From: Bacteroidales bacterium
GTDB taxonomy: Bacteria; Bacteroidota; Bacteroidia; Bacteroidales; UBA932
Assembly (NCBI GenBank): GCA_024695285.1
Contig: JAILIM010000060.1
Span: 1-64,000 of the forward strand
Reading direction: 5' to 3'
DNA length: 64,000 nucleotides
Under the pieces are notes generated by a model. The model searched no databases. It was not told the origin of the DNA and saw only the letters and a program-made list of their open reading frames with translations. Below are positions 25,368 to 34,293 of this stretch, piece by piece (the stretch's first letter is position 1; each line of letters begins with the position of its first letter). The position numbers and the translations under genes were made by a program.

Positions 25368-27094
25368 ATCCGTTCAGGAAGCTCTATGCCGAGGATACCC
25401 ATCGCCTTGCGAAGCGTGGATGCGAGAGTGCCGATCAGGGCGAGGCGCATCGAGAGCAGCACGGGATCGGGCTCCTTGAGCACGGGGGTTTCGTGGTAAT
25501 ACTGGTTGAACTCCTTCGCCAGGTCGTAGGCGAAATTGGCGATGAGTGCCGGGGAGTAGGCAGCGGCGGCTTCGGCCACCTTCTGGGGGTAGGTCGCCAG
25601 CAGCTTGACGAGGCGTATCTCCTTTGGACTGAGCACGGCTTCCGGGGCCAGGGCGGCTTTGACGCCTGCCTCCTCCGCCTTGCGGAGTATGCTGCAGATA
25701 CGGGCGTGGGTGTACTGGATGAAGGGGCCGGTGTTGCCGTTGAAGTCGATGGATTCCTTGGGATTGAAGAGCATCTTCTTCTTGGGATCCACCTTGAGTA
25801 TGAAGTACTTGAGCGCGCCGAGCCCTATCATGCGGAATAGGCGCTCCTTCTCTTCATCGGCTATGCCTTCGAGCTTGCCGGACTCCTCGCTCGTCGCCTT
25901 CGCTTCCTGGTACATCTTCTCGATGAGGTCGTCGGCGTCCACGACGGTGCCTTCGCGGCTCTTCATCTTGCCCTCGGGCAGTTCCACCATGCCGTAGCTG
26001 AGGTGGAATATCTGGTCGGACCAGTCGTAGCCGAGCTTCTTCAGCACGAGCTTGAGTACCTGGAAGTGGTAGTTCTGCTCGTCGCCGACCACGTAGACGT
26101 GGGAGTCAAGGTCATATTCCGCAAAGCGGCGTTCTGCCGTGCCGAGGTCCTGGGTCATGTAGACGGAGGTGCCGTCGGAGCGCAGCAGGAGCTTGCGGTC
26201 GAGGCCTTCGGAGGTCAGGTCGCACCAGACGGAGCCGTCCGGGTCCTTGACGAAGACGCCCATGTCGAGCCCCTTCTGGACCAGCTCCTTGCCGAGCAGG
26301 TAGGTGTCGTGCTCATAATAGGTGCGGTCGAAGGTGATGCCGAGGGCCTTGTAGGTCTGCTCGAAGCCGTCGAACACCCAGCCGTTCATCATCTCCCAGA
26401 GCTGGCGGACATGGCTGTCGCCCTCTTCCCATTTGACAAGCATACTGTGGACGTCATCGATGGCTTCGGGGTGCTCCTTCTCATACTTGGCATACGCCAC
26501 ATAGCAGTCGCCGACGAGGTGGTCGCCCTTGATGCCGGTGCTCTCGGGAGTCGCTCCGTCGAAAAGCTTCTCCCAGGCATACATCGACTTGCAAATGTGG
26601 ACGCCGCGATCATTGACCAGGGTGGCCTTTATGACTTCGTCGCCCGCCGCCTTGAGAAGGTCGGACACGCTGGAGCCGAGGAGATTGTTGCGGATGTGGC
26701 CGAGGTGAAGAGGCTTGTTGGTGTTGGGGGACGAGAACTCCACCATCACGCGCCTGCCGGTCGAAGGGAGCTGTCCGAATGACGGATCCGTGATCACATC
26801 TTCCAGCGACTCGCGCCACCAGACATTGCTGAGGTTGATGTTCAAGAAGCCCTGGACGGCATTGAATCCGCTGATTTCCGGGCAGTTGGCCGTCATCCAC
26901 TCCCCTATCGCCTGCGCGGTCGCGGCCGGAGCCTGACGGGAGGTGCGGAGGAGCGGGAAGACCACCAGGGTGTAGTCGCCTTCAAAATCCTTGCGGGTCA
27001 CCTGGACCTGCATTATCCCCGGGTCGAGCTCGGCGCCATAAAGCGCCTTCACGGCCTCAACTGCCTTGGCGGCAATGAATTGTTCGGTCGTCAT
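25364..27094 (-). CDS. argS: Arginyl-tRNA synthetase
   Basis: 576 aa, class I synthetase of usual length. N-terminal additional domain about residues 1-100, then the HIGH-type signature SPNTNKPLHLGHIRNNLLG near 113-131; the KMSKS equivalent is in KMKSREGTVVDADDL; the C-terminal anticodon-binding helical domain begins near FIQYTHARICSILRKAEE. Charges tRNA-Arg. The ATG overlaps the rpoD stop by one base (TGATG) and the end overlaps the ygiQ-like GTG, so rpoD, argS and ygiQ are read as one run. Confidence 0.97.
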   Translation of the reverse strand: MTTEQFIAAKAVEAVKALYGAELDPGIMQVQVTRKDFEGDYTLVVFPLLRTSRQAPAATAQAIGEWMTANCPEISGFNAVQGFLNINLSNVWWRESLEDVITDPSFGQLPSTGRRVMVEFSSPNTNKPLHLGHIRNNLLGSSVSDLLKAAGDEVIKATLVNDRGVHICKSMYAWEKLFDGATPESTGIKGDHLVGDCYVAYAKYEKEHPEAIDDVHSMLVKWEEGDSHVRQLWEMMNGWVFDGFEQTYKALGITFDRTYYEHDTYLLGKELVQKGLDMGVFVKDPDGSVWCDLTSEGLDRKLLLRSDGTSVYMTQDLGTAERRFAEYDLDSHVYVVGDEQNYHFQVLKLVLKKLGYDWSDQIFHLSYGMVELPEGKMKSREGTVVDADDLIEKMYQEAKATSEESGKLEGIADEEKERLFRMIGLGALKYFILKVDPKKKMLFNPKESIDFNGNTGPFIQYTHARICSILRKAEEAGVKAALAPEAVLSPKEIRLVKLLATYPQKVAEAAAAYSPALIANFAYDLAKEFNQYYHETPVLKEPDPVLLSMRLALIGTLASTLRKAMGILGIELPERM

Positions 27095-27954
27095 CAGCCA
27101 AGGTATGATTTGAGGAGTTTGCTGGCAGAGGGTTTCTTGAGTTTGCGGATGGCCTTTTCCTTTATCTGGCGCACGCGCTCGCGGGTGAGGTCGAGCCTCT
27201 CGCCGATTTCCTCAAGGGTCATTTCCTGGCAGCCTATGCCGAAGAAGCTCTTGATGATCTCCCTCTCGCGGGGAGTCAGGATCTGGAGCGCACGCTCGAT
27301 TTCGGTGCTAAGGGACTCATTGGTGAGGCCCTTGTCTGCGCTCGGAGAGTCGTCGTTGGGGAGCACGTCCAGCAGCGAGTTGTCTTCTCCTTCCACGAAC
27401 GGATCATCCACGCTGACGTGGCGGCCGGAAACACGGAGGGTGTCGGCAATCTTGTCCTTGGGCACATCTATCATCTCGGAGAGTTCCTCAGCCGACGGCT
27501 GACGCTCATTCTCCTGTTCGAACTTGCCGAGGGCCTTGTTGATCTTGTTCAGTGAGCCGACCTGGTTGAGCGGGAGGCGCACTATGCGGCTCTGCTCGGC
27601 GAGGGCCTGCAGTATGCTCTGGCGGATCCACCAGACGGCATAGGAGATGAATTTGAAGCCACGGGTCTCGTCGAACTTTTCGGCCGCCTTGATCAGGCCG
27701 AGATTGCCTTCATTGATGAGGTCTGGCAGGCTGAGGCCCTGGTTCTGGTACTGTTTTGCCACTGAGACCACGAAACGGAGATTGGCGCGGGTCAGCTTCT
27801 CAAGAGCGGCCTGGTCGCCTTTACGTATGCGCTGCGCAAGCTCCACTTCCTCTTCCGGGCTCACGAGCTCCTCGCGGCCTATTTCCTGAAGGTATTTGTC
27901 AAGGGAAGCGCTTTCGCGGTTGGTGATGGACTTGGTGATCTTAAGTTGTCTCAT
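27094..27954 (-). CDS. rpoD: RNA polymerase primary sigma factor
   Basis: 286 aa, the short housekeeping sigma typical of Bacteroidota, without a long region 1.1. Region 1.2/2 spans about residues 10-130 ([35 protein letters not shown]), region 3 about 140-200, and region 4 the C-terminus ([35 protein letters not shown]). It directs recognition of the TTTG / TAnnTTTG promoters seen across this window. Divergent elements upstream include a hairpin at 27986-28016 and a repeat element at 28045. Confidence 0.97.
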   Translation of the reverse strand: MRQLKITKSITNRESASLDKYLQEIGREELVSPEEEVELAQRIRKGDQAALEKLTRANLRFVVSVAKQYQNQGLSLPDLINEGNLGLIKAAEKFDETRGFKFISYAVWWIRQSILQALAEQSRIVRLPLNQVGSLNKINKALGKFEQENERQPSAEELSEMIDVPKDKIADTLRVSGRHVSVDDPFVEGEDNSLLDVLPNDDSPSADKGLTNESLSTEIERALQILTPREREIIKSFFGIGCQEMTLEEIGERLDLTRERVRQIKEKAIRKLKKPSASKLLKSYLG

Positions 27955-27985
27955 ATTTTTTTATTTGTACCATATATACGGAAAA

Positions 27986-28016
27986 TTCCCCGGTAAGTTT
28001 CACTCTTCCCGGGGAA
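27986..28016 (-). other. Hairpin in the rpoD leader region
   Basis: TTCCCCGG (27986-27993) and CCGGGGAA (28009-28016) form 8-bp arms with a 15-base loop. Read on the minus strand it ends ...CCGGGGAATTTT, so it might be a weak terminator for htrA readthrough, or a structured 5' leader 30 bp upstream of rpoD. Confidence 0.5.
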
Positions 28017-28044
28017 AGTTTCATGGCTAAGCCCTCTTGAAAAA

Positions 28045-28173
28045 GCAGGCCTGCAAACCTATTCAGTTGACACATAGCTGTTTAAGCAATCGAGGGGGTG
28101 TCGTTTTGATACCCCCTCGATTGCTTATATGCTTTATATTCAGTCTGTTAACTTTGCTCGAGCCACAATAGCC
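28045..28173 (-). repeat. ~130-bp palindrome-centred element, copy 1
   Basis: The centre is a 17-bp stem (28083-28099 / 28111-28127) around GTCGTTTTGAT. Flanks run from GCAGGCCTGCAAACCTATTC on the left to GAGCCACAATAGCC on the right. The whole is repeated, reversed, at 33139-33265, with scattered substitutions but no length change near the centre. The segment GAGCCACAATAGCC occurs again at about 28179-28192. In the transcribed sense it sits just after the htrA stop, as copy 2 does after nhaA. Confidence 0.85.
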
Positions 28174-28203
28174 AACCCGAGCCACAATAGCCCGACCCGC
28201 GAC

Positions 28204-29634
28204 TTACTCTTCTTTGCCGAAGGCGAAGTAGCCCTGGCGGCCGGTGGAGGTCACACCTTCGATGACTATGCTGCGGCGGGCCTTCTTGGCTATGTCGATG
28301 ACATCCTGGGGCTTGCTGACCTTCTGGTCATTGACGAACTGGATCACGAAGCCGTCTTCGCCGCCTGCCTGTGCGAGCTTGCCGCTGCCCGCGGAAAGGA
28401 TCTCGACACCTCTGGAAGTGAGGCCGATGCGGGCGCCGTAGAAGGCAACGCTGCCGTCTTCGGCGACCGTGCCGGTGACTTCGGAAGTGCCCTGGAACTG
28501 TACTTCAAATTCCTTCTCCTTTCCGTCGCGGATGATCGTAAGGACAGCCTTGTCGCCCGGATGGAACTTGTTGACGACAACCTGCAGGTCGGAAGGAGTC
28601 TTGATCAACGTGGAATCCACCTTGACGAGGATGTCTTCCTTCTTGACGCCTGCCTTGTCCGCTGCGCCGCCCTTGGTGACATCATTGATGTAGACGCCGT
28701 CCAGCGAATTGAGTTTCATGTCCTTGGCCATCTTCTCCGTGACAGGTGACATAGTCACGCCGAGCAGGGCACGCTTCACTGAGCCGAAGTCGATAAGGTC
28801 GCCGACAATCTTGCTGACTATATTGGAAGGGACGGCGAATGAATATCCGGTGTAAGATCCCGTGGTGGAGATGATTGCGGTGTTGATACCCACCAGCTCC
28901 CCGGCCTTGTTCACGAGCGCGCCGCCGGAGTTGCCGGGATTGACTGCAGCATCGGTCTGGATGAAGGATTCAATCTTGAATTCGCCGTTGTAGTTGGGCA
29001 TCGAACGGCCCTTGGCGCTCACGATGCCGGCGGTGATGGTGGAACGGAGTTCCTCACCCAGGGGGGAGCCTATGGCCAGCACCCACTCGCCGAGGCGGAG
29101 CTTGTCGGAATCGGCGAACTTGAGGGTGGGCAAGCCGGCAGCGTCGATCTTGATCAGGGCCACGTCGGTGGCGGGGTCGGTGCCGATGACGGTTGCCTCA
29201 TAAGTCTTGTTGTTGTTCAGGGTGACTTCTATCTTGCTGGCGTTCTGGACCACGTGGTTGTTGGTCACTATGTAGCCGTCGGGACGGATGATGACGCCCG
29301 AACCGCTGCCCTGGCGCTCCTGTTCTCGTGTCTGAGGCTGGCCCTCGTCGCCGAAGAAGAAGCGAAAGAACGGGTCAATCATATATTGCTGCTGGTACTT
29401 GACGGTCACTTTCACGTAGACCACGGCCTCGACGGCATGTTCGGCAGCGTATGTGAAGTCAGGATAGTCGGACACTGACAAATTGACAGTGCCGGTGGTT
29501 GGTTCTCCTTGTTCGTTGTACACAATTTCGTTCTGCTGGGGCGTTGCAGCCTTGACTATTCCCCAGGCAGTCAGGCCGCTGAGCAGCACTGACGCAATCA
29601 CAGTAAAGAAATTCTTTCCCATATAATTGTTCAT
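28204..29634 (-). CDS. htrA: HtrA/DegP-type periplasmic serine protease
   Basis: 476 aa. N-terminal signal/anchor (FFTVIASVLLSGLTAWGIV). Trypsin-like triad: His in IVTNNHVVQ, Asp in DPATDVALIKID, Ser in NPGNSGGALVN. Two PDZ regions follow (LGVTMSPVTEKMAKDM...; IGLTSRGVEILSAGS...), the second less complete. Degrades misfolded envelope proteins and may act as a chaperone. An ATG four codons further in (MGKNFF) is an alternative start. Divergent from dnaN; its 3' side abuts the repeat element at 28045-28173. Confidence 0.94.
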   Translation of the reverse strand: MNNYMGKNFFTVIASVLLSGLTAWGIVKAATPQQNEIVYNEQGEPTTGTVNLSVSDYPDFTYAAEHAVEAVVYVKVTVKYQQQYMIDPFFRFFFGDEGQPQTREQERQGSGSGVIIRPDGYIVTNNHVVQNASKIEVTLNNNKTYEATVIGTDPATDVALIKIDAAGLPTLKFADSDKLRLGEWVLAIGSPLGEELRSTITAGIVSAKGRSMPNYNGEFKIESFIQTDAAVNPGNSGGALVNKAGELVGINTAIISTTGSYTGYSFAVPSNIVSKIVGDLIDFGSVKRALLGVTMSPVTEKMAKDMKLNSLDGVYINDVTKGGAADKAGVKKEDILVKVDSTLIKTPSDLQVVVNKFHPGDKAVLTIIRDGKEKEFEVQFQGTSEVTGTVAEDGSVAFYGARIGLTSRGVEILSAGSGKLAQAGGEDGFVIQFVNDQKVSKPQDVIDIAKKARRSIVIEGVTSTGRQGYFAFGKEE

Positions 29635-29694
29635 TTTTGTTTCCGAGTCCCTTAAAAAGTCAAAGAGTGTGCCAAATGTCCCGAATTTTTTTAT

Positions 29695-29702
29695 TATTTT
29701 TG
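29695..29702 (+). promoter_or_regulatory. -7 promoter box upstream of dnaN
   Basis: TATTTTTG matches TAnnTTTG, 27 bp before the dnaN ATG. No convincing TTTG at -33. Confidence 0.45.
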
Positions 29703-29729
29703 TGCGAATTATAACAAAGGATTTAGAAT

Positions 29730-30848
29730 ATGGAATTCATAGTTTCAAGCGCAGAGCTGCTCAAAGGAGTGCTGAACGTCTCCAAGGCGATTCCGGCCAA
29801 GACTTCCCTCCCCATTCTGGAAAATTTCCTCTTCGTCCTCGGTGACGGCAAGTTGGAAATAACTGCCTCAGACCAGGAACTCACGCTTCGCACGGCCCTT
29901 GAGGTCGACATTAAGGAAGGCGGCAGCATCGCCGTTCCCGCCCGCCAGCTGGCAGAGCTTCTAAAAGCCCTCCCCGACCAGCCGCTGACCATCAAGACCA
30001 AATCGGATGCCTCTTTCGAATGCATCTGGAACAACGGTAACTCGACGCTCCCGTTCTTCCCTGCAGCCGATTATCCGGAAATCAAGACCGTCGGCGACGA
30101 CGCCGAGACTGTCGAATTCCCCGCTCAATCCCTTGCGGACGGCATCGGCGGCACCATCTATGCCACCGCAGATGACGAGATGCGCCCGGCGATGAACGGT
30201 ATATTCTTCGACATCGACACCGCCAGCACCACCCTCGTGGCCTCCGACTCCCACAAGCTGATCTGCTACACCACCGACGATGTCAAGGCCGTCCAGAAGT
30301 CCTCATTCATACTCCACAAGAAGCCGGCGGCCGTGATCCGTTCCCTCATCGACAGGGGCGAAGGCGACGTGACCGTCAGGTTTGATGCAGCCAATGTAGT
30401 GTTCACCTACGGTGCAACCCTCATGGTCTGCCGTCTCATCGTGGGCAAGTATCCAAAATATCGCGACGTCATTCCCCAGAACAACTCCAACGTCCTGAGG
30501 ATTGACCGCCAGCAGCTCCTCAATACCGTGCGCCGCGTGTCCGTGTGCGCCAACAAGGCTTCCAACCACGTCAAGTTCACCCTCGCCCCCGGCCAGCTTG
30601 AAATCACGGCCCAGGACCTCGGTTTCGCCCTTGCCGCCTATGAGAAGCTCGAATGCGACTATGCCGGCGAAGAGCTTGCTATCGGATTCAAGTCATCATT
30701 CCTCGTGGACATTCTCAGCAACATGACCTGCGAGACACTGGTGATGAAATTCATGGACGCCCGCAGGGCCGCCCTCATCATTCCTTCCGAGGAAGAGGCA
30801 GCCAGCGAAAAGATCTGCGGCATCCTGATGCCAATAATGATTTCTTAA
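29730..30848 (+). CDS. dnaN: DNA polymerase III beta subunit (sliding clamp)
   Basis: 372 aa, normal length. Three beta-clamp domains of about 120 residues: N-terminal MEFIVSSAELLKGVLNVSKA with PILENFLF; middle FPAQSLADGIGGTIYATADDE with MNGIFFD; C-terminal IDRQQLLNTVRRVSVCANKAS, ending CGILMPIMIS. It forms the dimeric ring that holds polymerases on DNA. It is not next to dnaA here. The exonuclease gene follows after 4 bp. Confidence 0.97.
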   Translation: MEFIVSSAELLKGVLNVSKAIPAKTSLPILENFLFVLGDGKLEITASDQELTLRTALEVDIKEGGSIAVPARQLAELLKALPDQPLTIKTKSDASFECIWNNGNSTLPFFPAADYPEIKTVGDDAETVEFPAQSLADGIGGTIYATADDEMRPAMNGIFFDIDTASTTLVASDSHKLICYTTDDVKAVQKSSFILHKKPAAVIRSLIDRGEGDVTVRFDAANVVFTYGATLMVCRLIVGKYPKYRDVIPQNNSNVLRIDRQQLLNTVRRVSVCANKASNHVKFTLAPGQLEITAQDLGFALAAYEKLECDYAGEELAIGFKSSFLVDILSNMTCETLVMKFMDARRAALIIPSEEEAASEKICGILMPIMIS

Positions 30849-30852
30849 AAAG

Positions 30853-31686
30853 ATGGAACTCAACCTGCAGAGGCCCCTTCTGTTCTTCGACATAGAAAGC
30901 ACGGGGCTGGATATCGCTGTAAACTCTATCATAGAACTCAGTTTCGTCAAGGTCTTTCCTGGCGGAGAGCAGCGCATAAAGACTTGGAAGATAAAGCCTT
31001 GGGATTACATCAACGCCTGCCAGCGCCCGATTGAGCCGGGAGCCTCCGCCGTGAACGGAGTGACCGACGACATGCTGACGGACTGCCCGACTTTCTTCGA
31101 GCTGGCGGACGAAATCGCTTCGTGGATTGCCGACAGCGACCTGGCCGGCTTCAATTCCCAGAAATTCGACCTCCCGATGCTGGCCGAAGAATTCGAAAGG
31201 GCGGCCGTGGCCGGAAAAGACCTGGGCGTTGATCTCCACCAGCCCAAAATGGTGGACGTCCAGAACATCTTCCACGTCATGGAGCCCCGCAACCTCAGGG
31301 CAGCCTACCGTTTCTACTGCGGCGGCGAAGATTTCGAGAACGCCCACACCGCTGAAGCCGACACGCTGGCGACCTACGAAGTCCTCAAAGCACAGCTCGA
31401 CCGCTATCCCGGCCAGTTGAAAAACGACATTGACTGCCTTTCCTCTTTCGTTGGCCGTAAATACGTGGACTTCTCCGGGCATCTTATCTACAACGATGCC
31501 GGCGAGCCCGTGATCAATTTCGGCAAGCACAAGGGCAAGACAGCAAGGCAGGTCTATTTCTCCGAGCCTTCCTACTACGCCTGGATTCAGCAGGGCAGCT
31601 TCACCCTCGACACCAAGAAGCAGTTCGAAAAACTCGAGAACCAGTTCAAACTGGAAAAACTGGCGGAAAAGTTCAAAAGAAATTAA
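30853..31686 (+). CDS. DnaQ-like 3'-5' exonuclease
   Basis: 277 aa. DEDDh exonuclease: FFDIESTGLD (Asp, Glu) near residue 12, GFNSQKFDLPML (Asp) and HTAEADTLATYEVL (His, Asp). After about residue 200 a small domain, INFGKHKGKTARQVYFSEPSYYAWI, resembles the C-terminal module of exodeoxyribonuclease X-like proteins. Likely proofreading or repair nuclease acting near the clamp, given the 4-bp spacing from dnaN. Polymerase I in this window seems to lack its own proofreading site, so a separate exonuclease may matter more here. Confidence 0.88.
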   Translation: MELNLQRPLLFFDIESTGLDIAVNSIIELSFVKVFPGGEQRIKTWKIKPWDYINACQRPIEPGASAVNGVTDDMLTDCPTFFELADEIASWIADSDLAGFNSQKFDLPMLAEEFERAAVAGKDLGVDLHQPKMVDVQNIFHVMEPRNLRAAYRFYCGGEDFENAHTAEADTLATYEVLKAQLDRYPGQLKNDIDCLSSFVGRKYVDFSGHLIYNDAGEPVINFGKHKGKTARQVYFSEPSYYAWIQQGSFTLDTKKQFEKLENQFKLEKLAEKFKRN

Positions 31687-31689
31687 GTC

Positions 31690-33102
31690 ATGGCGAAACT
31701 GATTCCGATTTACACCTGGAACAAGAACGTCATCGCCCTCAACAAACGCAGCCGCAGCCTGAGCAGGCAACCCTGGTTCCAGGGAGTCCTGCTGCTCGCC
31801 TGCGTTATTGTGGCAATGCTCCTTGCCAACCTTCCATGGACTAGGACACTTTATCACGAAATACTGGAAACAAGGCTCCAGATCCACATGTCAAGCGCCG
31901 ACGGCGGCCTTGACCTGCTTTTCCCCAGGGACCTGACCATAGAGAAGTTCATCAACGATATCCTGATGGTGATCTTCTTCTTCACCGTCGGACTGGAGAT
32001 ACGCCGTGAGGTGGCCCACGGAGAACTGTCGTCCGCAAAAAAAGCCATGCTGCCGGTCATCGCCGCATTCGGCGGCGTCATCGTCCCGGCGGTTATCTAT
32101 ACCATCGTGAATCACGGCACCGCTGCGGCAAGCGGCTGGGGTATACCGACAGCCACCGACATAGCCTTCGCCGTGTGCATTCTGTCGGTGCTGACAGACA
32201 AGGTGCCGATTTCGCTTAAAGTGTTCCTGACGGCGCTGGCCATTGCGGACGACCTGATTGCCATTCTCGTCGTGGCGCTGTTCTATGGCGGCAGCATCAA
32301 TCTTCCGCTGCTGGGAATCGCGCTTCTGGTGATAGCGTTCACATACCTCCTGCGCAAACTGGGCGAAAAGAATATGTTCCCATATATCTTCTTCGCCATT
32401 ATCGTCTGGGCCCTGTTCTACTACAGCGGCATCCACGCCACGATGTCCGGAGTCGTGATGGCTTTCATCATTCCGGCCACATCCAGGTACAACAAATCCC
32501 AGTACATCCATAAGCGCAACCGCTACATAGCCAAGCTCGACACCTACGACGGCCTCGACGACGAACCCTTCCCCAACGGCCCGCAGAAGCACTGCCTGCG
32601 CAAGCTGGAGCAGATTGCGCATGGCACGATGGACATGAACTACCGCGTGGAGCACGCCCTCACCCCCTGGGTGAACTATCTCATTATGCCCGTCTTCGCA
32701 CTTGCCAACGCAGGTGTGGAAATCACAGATCCGTCGTACTTCAACGTGTTCGCCTACGATTCCGCGCTGGGAAGCGTGTCTATGGGCATCTTCCTCGGAC
32801 TGCTGCTCGGCAAGCCTGTGGGAATCACCCTGTTCAGTTGGATAGCCATCAAGCTGAAAATCGGTGCAATGCCCGAAAAAGCCAACTGGAAGATGTTCTT
32901 CGCAGTCGCTTGCCTCGGCGGCATCGGCTTCACCATGAGCATCTTCGTGGACACTCTCTCCTTCGGCGGCCTGGCTCCCGAAGCCACGGAGCATCTCCGC
33001 AACGCCGGCAAGATCGCCGTCCTGATGGGCTCGCTCTGCGCCGGCCTCCTCGGCAGCCTGCTCATCACCATTATCCACCGGACCGGAAGGCGGGACGCTT
33101 AG
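31690..33102 (+). CDS. nhaA: Na+/H+ antiporter NhaA
   Basis: 470 aa inner-membrane protein with about 11-12 hydrophobic segments. NhaA landmarks: FFFTVGLEIRREVAHGEL near residue 95, the transport-site Asp pair in TALAIADDLIAILVVA, and GGIGFTMSIFVDTL near the end. A hydrophilic insert (KRNRYIAKLDTYDGLDDEPF) lies mid-protein, longer than in E. coli NhaA (388 aa). Exchanges protons for sodium. Follows the exonuclease gene by 3 bp. Confidence 0.95.
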   Translation: MAKLIPIYTWNKNVIALNKRSRSLSRQPWFQGVLLLACVIVAMLLANLPWTRTLYHEILETRLQIHMSSADGGLDLLFPRDLTIEKFINDILMVIFFFTVGLEIRREVAHGELSSAKKAMLPVIAAFGGVIVPAVIYTIVNHGTAAASGWGIPTATDIAFAVCILSVLTDKVPISLKVFLTALAIADDLIAILVVALFYGGSINLPLLGIALLVIAFTYLLRKLGEKNMFPYIFFAIIVWALFYYSGIHATMSGVVMAFIIPATSRYNKSQYIHKRNRYIAKLDTYDGLDDEPFPNGPQKHCLRKLEQIAHGTMDMNYRVEHALTPWVNYLIMPVFALANAGVEITDPSYFNVFAYDSALGSVSMGIFLGLLLGKPVGITLFSWIAIKLKIGAMPEKANWKMFFAVACLGGIGFTMSIFVDTLSFGGLAPEATEHLRNAGKIAVLMGSLCAGLLGSLLITIIHRTGRRDA

Positions 33103-33138
33103 TAATTGATAATCCTGCCATATAGATCTTATCGCAGG

Positions 33139-33265
33139 CGGTTGTGGCTTGAGCAAAGTCAACGCGCTGAGTATTAAGCATTTAAATAATCGAGGGGGTG
33201 TCGTTTTGATACCCCCTCGATTATTTAAATAGCTATGTGTCAGCAGAATAGGTTTGCGCGCCTGC
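33139..33265 (+). repeat. ~130-bp palindrome-centred element, copy 2
   Basis: The stem arms are 33180-33199 and 33211-33230 around GTCGTTTTGAT. The left flank (GTTGTGGCTTGAGCAAAGTC) and right flank (AGCTATGTGTCAGCAGAATA) are the reverse complements of the right and left flanks of copy 1. Two base pairs of the stem differ from copy 1 on both arms (G-C to A-T, C-G to T-A), which keeps pairing. The 11-base loop has the same plus-strand orientation in both copies, so it is flipped relative to the flanks. Confidence 0.85.
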
Positions 33266-33409
33266 CTACATTGGACACTCAGTCAGTTGACCAGTTACTG
33301 AATCGATGATGAATCCGCGCACTACCACATCGGATGGCACCAGCGGATGGTTCACAATGGCAGCCACGGTCTTACGGACAGACGCTTCCGAAGGATGTCG
33401 TCTATCATA
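33266..33409 (-). pseudogene. C-terminal remnant of a beta-carbonic anhydrase
   Basis: A 47-codon frame closed by TAG at 33266-33268 and opened only by an in-frame TGA encodes ASVRKTVAAIVNHPLVPSDV, then VVRGFIIDSVTGQLTEC. This matches the closing segment of prokaryotic beta-carbonic anhydrases (hydrophobic helix, GxIxDxxTG strand). No start codon and no zinc-site region are left, so it is not functional. The TAG directly touches the repeat element ending at 33265. The upstream part has been replaced by the tRNA-Thr terminator region. Confidence 0.55.
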
Positions 33410-33428
33410 TCATCATTAACGTTTATTT

Positions 33429-33464
33429 AAAAAATAACGGCGGATTTTCTTCCGCCGTTATTTT
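33429..33464 (-). terminator. Terminator of tRNA-Thr
   Basis: TAACGGCGGA (33435-33444) pairs with TCCGCCGTTA (33451-33460), loop TTTTCT; A/T tracts on both sides make it usable in both directions. On the minus strand it is followed by six T residues and lies right after the tRNA CCA end. Confidence 0.88.
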
Positions 33465-33540
33465 TGGAGCCACTCATCAGGCTCGAACTGACGACCTGCG
33501 CGTTACGAATGCGCTGCTCTACCGACTGAGCTAAAGTGGC
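33465..33540 (-). tRNA. tRNA-Thr (anticodon CGT), CCA encoded
   Basis: On the minus strand it reads GCCACTT...GAGTGGC-T-CCA. D arm TAGCTCAGTCGGTAGAGCA, T arm with GTTCGAGCC. The anticodon arm GCGCA-TTCGTAA-CGCGC puts CGT at the anticodon; the pair next to the loop is an A-C mismatch. The 3' CCA is present in the DNA (33467-33465), unlike tRNA-Gln above. Confidence 0.94.
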
Positions 33541-33551
33541 TTTTGGGACTG

Positions 33552-33583
33552 CAAATATAAATCTTTTTCAGAGATTCTGCAAA
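33552..33583 (-). promoter_or_regulatory. Promoter of tRNA-Thr
   Basis: On the minus strand TTTG (33583-33580), exact 20-bp spacer, TATATTTG (33559-33552): full match to the Bacteroidota consensus. The -33 box lies inside the 3' end of the sirtuin gene. Confidence 0.85.
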
Positions 33584-34290
33584 TCTTCCTTGAAGCGGCG
33601 CATGCCGGCCGTGGCGACATCATTTATGAAGGTCACGCCGGGGATGTGGCTGCCGAGCTTGTTGTCGGGATCTATAAGGAAGATGCGGCATCCGGCAGGC
33701 GCATAGTGGTAGAGGCTCGCGGCTGGATAGACCTGCAGTGAGGTTCCAACTATCACCAGGACGTCGGCCACGCTGACCAGACGGGCTGCCGTCTCCAGGT
33801 TCGGAACCGCTTCCCCAAACCACACGATGTGCGGCCGCAGCTGCCTGGATCGGGGCCCGCCGACCTCGCCCAGCTCCACAGCCCGGTAGCCTATGTTCTG
33901 GACGTATTTCAGGGAATAGCCGTCGCGCTCGGTGTAGCAGTCTTCCGGGCGCACCTTGGTCAGCTCGCCGTGGAGATGGACCACGCGGGTGCTTCCGGCG
34001 CGCTCATGGAGGTTGTCGACGTTCTGCGTGACCACGCAGACATTGTGGTCCGCTTCGAGCTCAGCGACGATGCGGTGGGCCTCATTGGGCTCCTTCGTCG
34101 CCATCTGCGCCCGCAGGTTGTTATAGAACTTCAGCACCCTGGCCGGATTTCTTATCCAACCTTCGGGAGTGCATATTTCTTCCACCGGGACATTGTCCCA
34201 CAGCCCGTTACCTCCTCTGAATGTGGAGATTCCGCTTTCCGCGCTGATGCCCGAGCCGCTGAGCACCACAATATTTTTTTTCGTGTTCAC
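33568..34290 (-). CDS. Sir2-family NAD-dependent protein deacylase
   Basis: 240 aa from the GTG at 34290; a TTG two codons earlier lies on the -7 box and is unlikely. Sirtuin motifs: VVLSGSGISAESGISTFRG (NAD-binding loop), TQNVDNLHERAG and the catalytic His in HLHGELTK; GTSLQVYPAA closes the fold. The four zinc-binding Cys of canonical sirtuins are not present (single Cys after the HLHGEL), as in the class III/CobB-like group. Removes acyl groups from lysines using NAD+. Last gene before tRNA-Thr. Confidence 0.93.
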   Translation of the reverse strand: MNTKKNIVVLSGSGISAESGISTFRGGNGLWDNVPVEEICTPEGWIRNPARVLKFYNNLRAQMATKEPNEAHRIVAELEADHNVCVVTQNVDNLHERAGSTRVVHLHGELTKVRPEDCYTERDGYSLKYVQNIGYRAVELGEVGGPRSRQLRPHIVWFGEAVPNLETAARLVSVADVLVIVGTSLQVYPAASLYHYAPAGCRIFLIDPDNKLGSHIPGVTFINDVATAGMRRFKEDLQNL

Positions 34291-34293
34291 ACT

